DNA of 64,000 bases from NCBI RefSeq assembly GCF_027595985.1, contig NC_073305.1, positions 29,511,939-29,575,938 of the forward strand, written 5' to 3'. Under the pieces are notes generated by a model. That model was not told where the DNA came from and did no database searches. It saw only the letters and a list, made by a program, of their open reading frames with translations. Positions 59,585-64,000 of the stretch are shown here, in pieces. How positions within the stretch are numbered: the stretch's first letter is position 1; each line of letters opens with the position of its first letter. The stretch comes from Sorex araneus (Eukaryota > Chordata > Mammalia > Eulipotyphla > Soricidae). Position numbers and translations under genes: made by a program.

Positions 59585-59753
59585 TTTTTATTTTTTGGTC
59601 ACACCCAGTGATGCATAGGGGTTAACTCCTGGCTCTGCTTTCAGGAATTACTCCTGGCATTGCTTAGGGGACCATATGGGATTCTGGGAATCAAACCCGG
59701 GTTGACCGAGTGCAAGGCAAATGCCCTACCTGCTGTGCTATCGCTCTAGCGCC
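59585..59753 (-). mobile_element. A-tailed SINE (SOR-like)
   Basis: A reverse copy: 'tggtcacacccagtgatgca', 'ggggaccatatgggattctg', 'caaacccgggttgaccgagt', ending 'gctatcgctctagcgcc'. Confidence 0.94.
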
Positions 59754-60082
59754 TCATAAATTAATTGTACTATATAAAATTTGATGTGTTTTAATATAAA
59801 TACACTCATAGTACATCATTAAAATTAAGACAAAGCATTTTTATCACCCCTAAAGATTTTGTATGTCTTATACATCCTTGCTTATAAGAGAAGTCTAGTT
59901 TCTTTCTTTTCCTAAGAATTAATTTGTGTATCAGTAATTATTTCTATTTGTGTGTACTATTCTACAGCTGGATATATTTTAATTTGCTTATTTTGTTAAG
60001 AAAGTGCACAACATCAATTTAAGTTTTTTGAGAATTCTGATATTTAGAATAGATAGGGAGTCGTGAATTATAGAAATGTTTG

Positions 60083-60240
60083 ACTGGAGACTGGGTGGGG
60101 AAGCTGCATTACATTCTGCTGACCCATATCTGATTCCTGGCACCACATATAATCCCTTGTATCATGCCAGAAGTTATCCCTAAGCATGGAGCTAGGAGTA
60201 AGTCCCAAATACCACCTTGTGTGACCCAAAACCTAAACAA
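60083..60240 (+). mobile_element. Old diverged SINE
   Basis: 'ggagactgggtggggaagct', 'gattcctggcaccacatata', 'ggagctaggagtaagtccca' and 'cttgtgtgacccaaaacc' in order. Confidence 0.65.
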
Positions 60241-60343
60241 ATAAATTTAATGAGTGTATTTGGCTTTTGCATTTTCAACTCTCAAAAGAATTTAAATCTC
60301 TCCTTTCCCCTCCTCATTGGAGCCTGTCACAAACCCATATGTG

Positions 60344-60386
60344 TGTATACATATATATGCATATATATATACATATATATATATAT
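60344..60386. repeat. (TA)n-rich microsatellite
   Basis: TATA/CATATA repeats immediately left of an RTE-tailed SINE. Confidence 0.9.
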
Positions 60387-60388
60387 AC

Positions 60389-60599
60389 AAATCACTGTCA
60401 TCCCATTGGTCATCGATTTGCTTGAGTGGGCACCAGTAATGTCTCCATTGTGAGACTTGTTACTGTTTTTGGCATATCTAATAAGCCATGGGTAGCTTGC
60501 CAGGCTCTGCCATACGGGCAAGATACTCTCAGTAGCTTCCTAGGCTCTCCGAGAGGGGTGGAGGAATCAAACTCTGGTCGGCTGCGTGCAAGGCAAATG

Positions 60600-60642
<43 letters not shown>
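60389..60642 (-). mobile_element. RTE-tailed SINE with its head end replaced by a (TA)n array
   Basis: A reverse copy from the tail 'tcactgtcatcccattggtc' through 'tgccaggctctgccatacgg' to the B-box side 'tcggctgcgtgcaaggcaaa' at about 60598. It then becomes a TA array (60600-60642) exactly where the A-box part of the head should follow. Confidence 0.88.
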
Positions 60643-60651
<9 letters not shown>

Positions 60652-60934
60652 CACTGTCTTCCACAAGTCTAACAAACTAATAATTTTGCACAGGTAGCTG
60701 CTTTGCCCATGACAGTTGAAGGACAAGAGATCTAAACGGGACTGATGGATGAAATTCATTGTAAATGGGAGAGCACTGATAACTCTACTGAGATATGATA
60801 ACCTAAGCAGTACACAGAGGCTTATCTATTGTTTTTCTCTCCTTATATTATAGGTATCCAATCAGAGCCCATGTGTTTACATTTAAAGGAAATGCAAGTT
60901 TATTATTTTGGTAGTTGCAATATTTTTTTTGCTT

Positions 60935-61117
60935 GTTTGTTTGGTGGGGGGGGCATACCCAATGGAGTGCAGGGCTAACTTCTGGCTCTGATCTCCAGAG
61001 ATCACTCCTGCCAGATTCAGAGGATCATATGGGGTGCCAGGGATTGAATCTGAGTCAGTTGCATGCAAGGCAAGACCCACCTGTTGTATATACTATCTCT
61101 CTGACCCTGACAGCTTT
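60935..61117 (-). mobile_element. Diverged A-tailed SINE next to the HSP90AA1 retrocopy tail
   Basis: A reverse copy: G-run, 'gcatacccaatggagtgcag', 'gaggatcatatggggtgcca', 'gttgcatgcaaggcaagacc', ending 'ctctctgaccct'. Confidence 0.78.
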
Positions 61118-61129
61118 AATTTATTATTA

Positions 61130-64000
<2,871 letters not shown>

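Overview
This window is mammalian, intron- or intergene-like chromosomal DNA with no recognisable functional protein-coding gene. I infer a shrew (Eulipotyphla, probably Sorex). The commonest repeat is a tRNA-derived, A-tailed SINE whose head (A box near GATAGCACAG, B box GGTTCGAATCC) and body (CCCATATGGTCCCCTGAG) match what I remember of the shrew SOR family. The other contents are mammalian L1 with several 3' UTR types, old MaLR LTRs and an HSP90AA1 retrocopy. The species call is from memory, not a search.

Layout: 1-8.2 kb is mostly unique DNA with microsatellites and old SINEs. 8.18-10.34 kb holds a complete solo LTR with a 6-bp target duplication, a second LTR-like block and an RTE tail. 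11.24-11.89 kb and 16.08-17.36 kb are complete L1-mobilised non-autonomous insertions with long target duplications. 20.64-25.89 kb is a nearly full-length but decayed L1 on the minus strand. 28.6-29.3 kb is an RTE 3' end, and 29.7-30.1 kb is a MaLR LTR. 32.2-42.2 kb is a dense nest: telomere-like repeat, SINEs, L1 pieces in both orientations, AT-rich islands, a solo LTR inside an RTE-tailed SINE, and a composite element inside an L1. 42.7-52 kb is quieter, with another composite element at 43.96-44.64 kb. 52.05-54.71 kb is the best RTE LINE, split by a third solo LTR. 54.7-60.9 kb is mostly unique and AT-rich. 61.13-64.0 kb is a processed HSP90AA1 pseudogene on the minus strand, running off the window.

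The elements form a system. Two SINE families share a tRNA-like head. One ends in an A-rich tail, which implies L1 mobilisation. The other ends in a segment that matches the 3' terminus of the RTE LINE in this same window, which implies RTE mobilisation. A third group (composites at 16.1, 38.7 and 44.0 kb) carries an L1-type 3' module, in two copies with a GC-rich palindrome, behind unrelated 5' bodies. Nested insertions give a relative order: RTE and its SINE came before the solo LTRs, and the A-tailed SINEs came after the LTRs. The ORFs outside L1, RTE and the HSP90AA1 copy look like chance ORFs or translated repeats.
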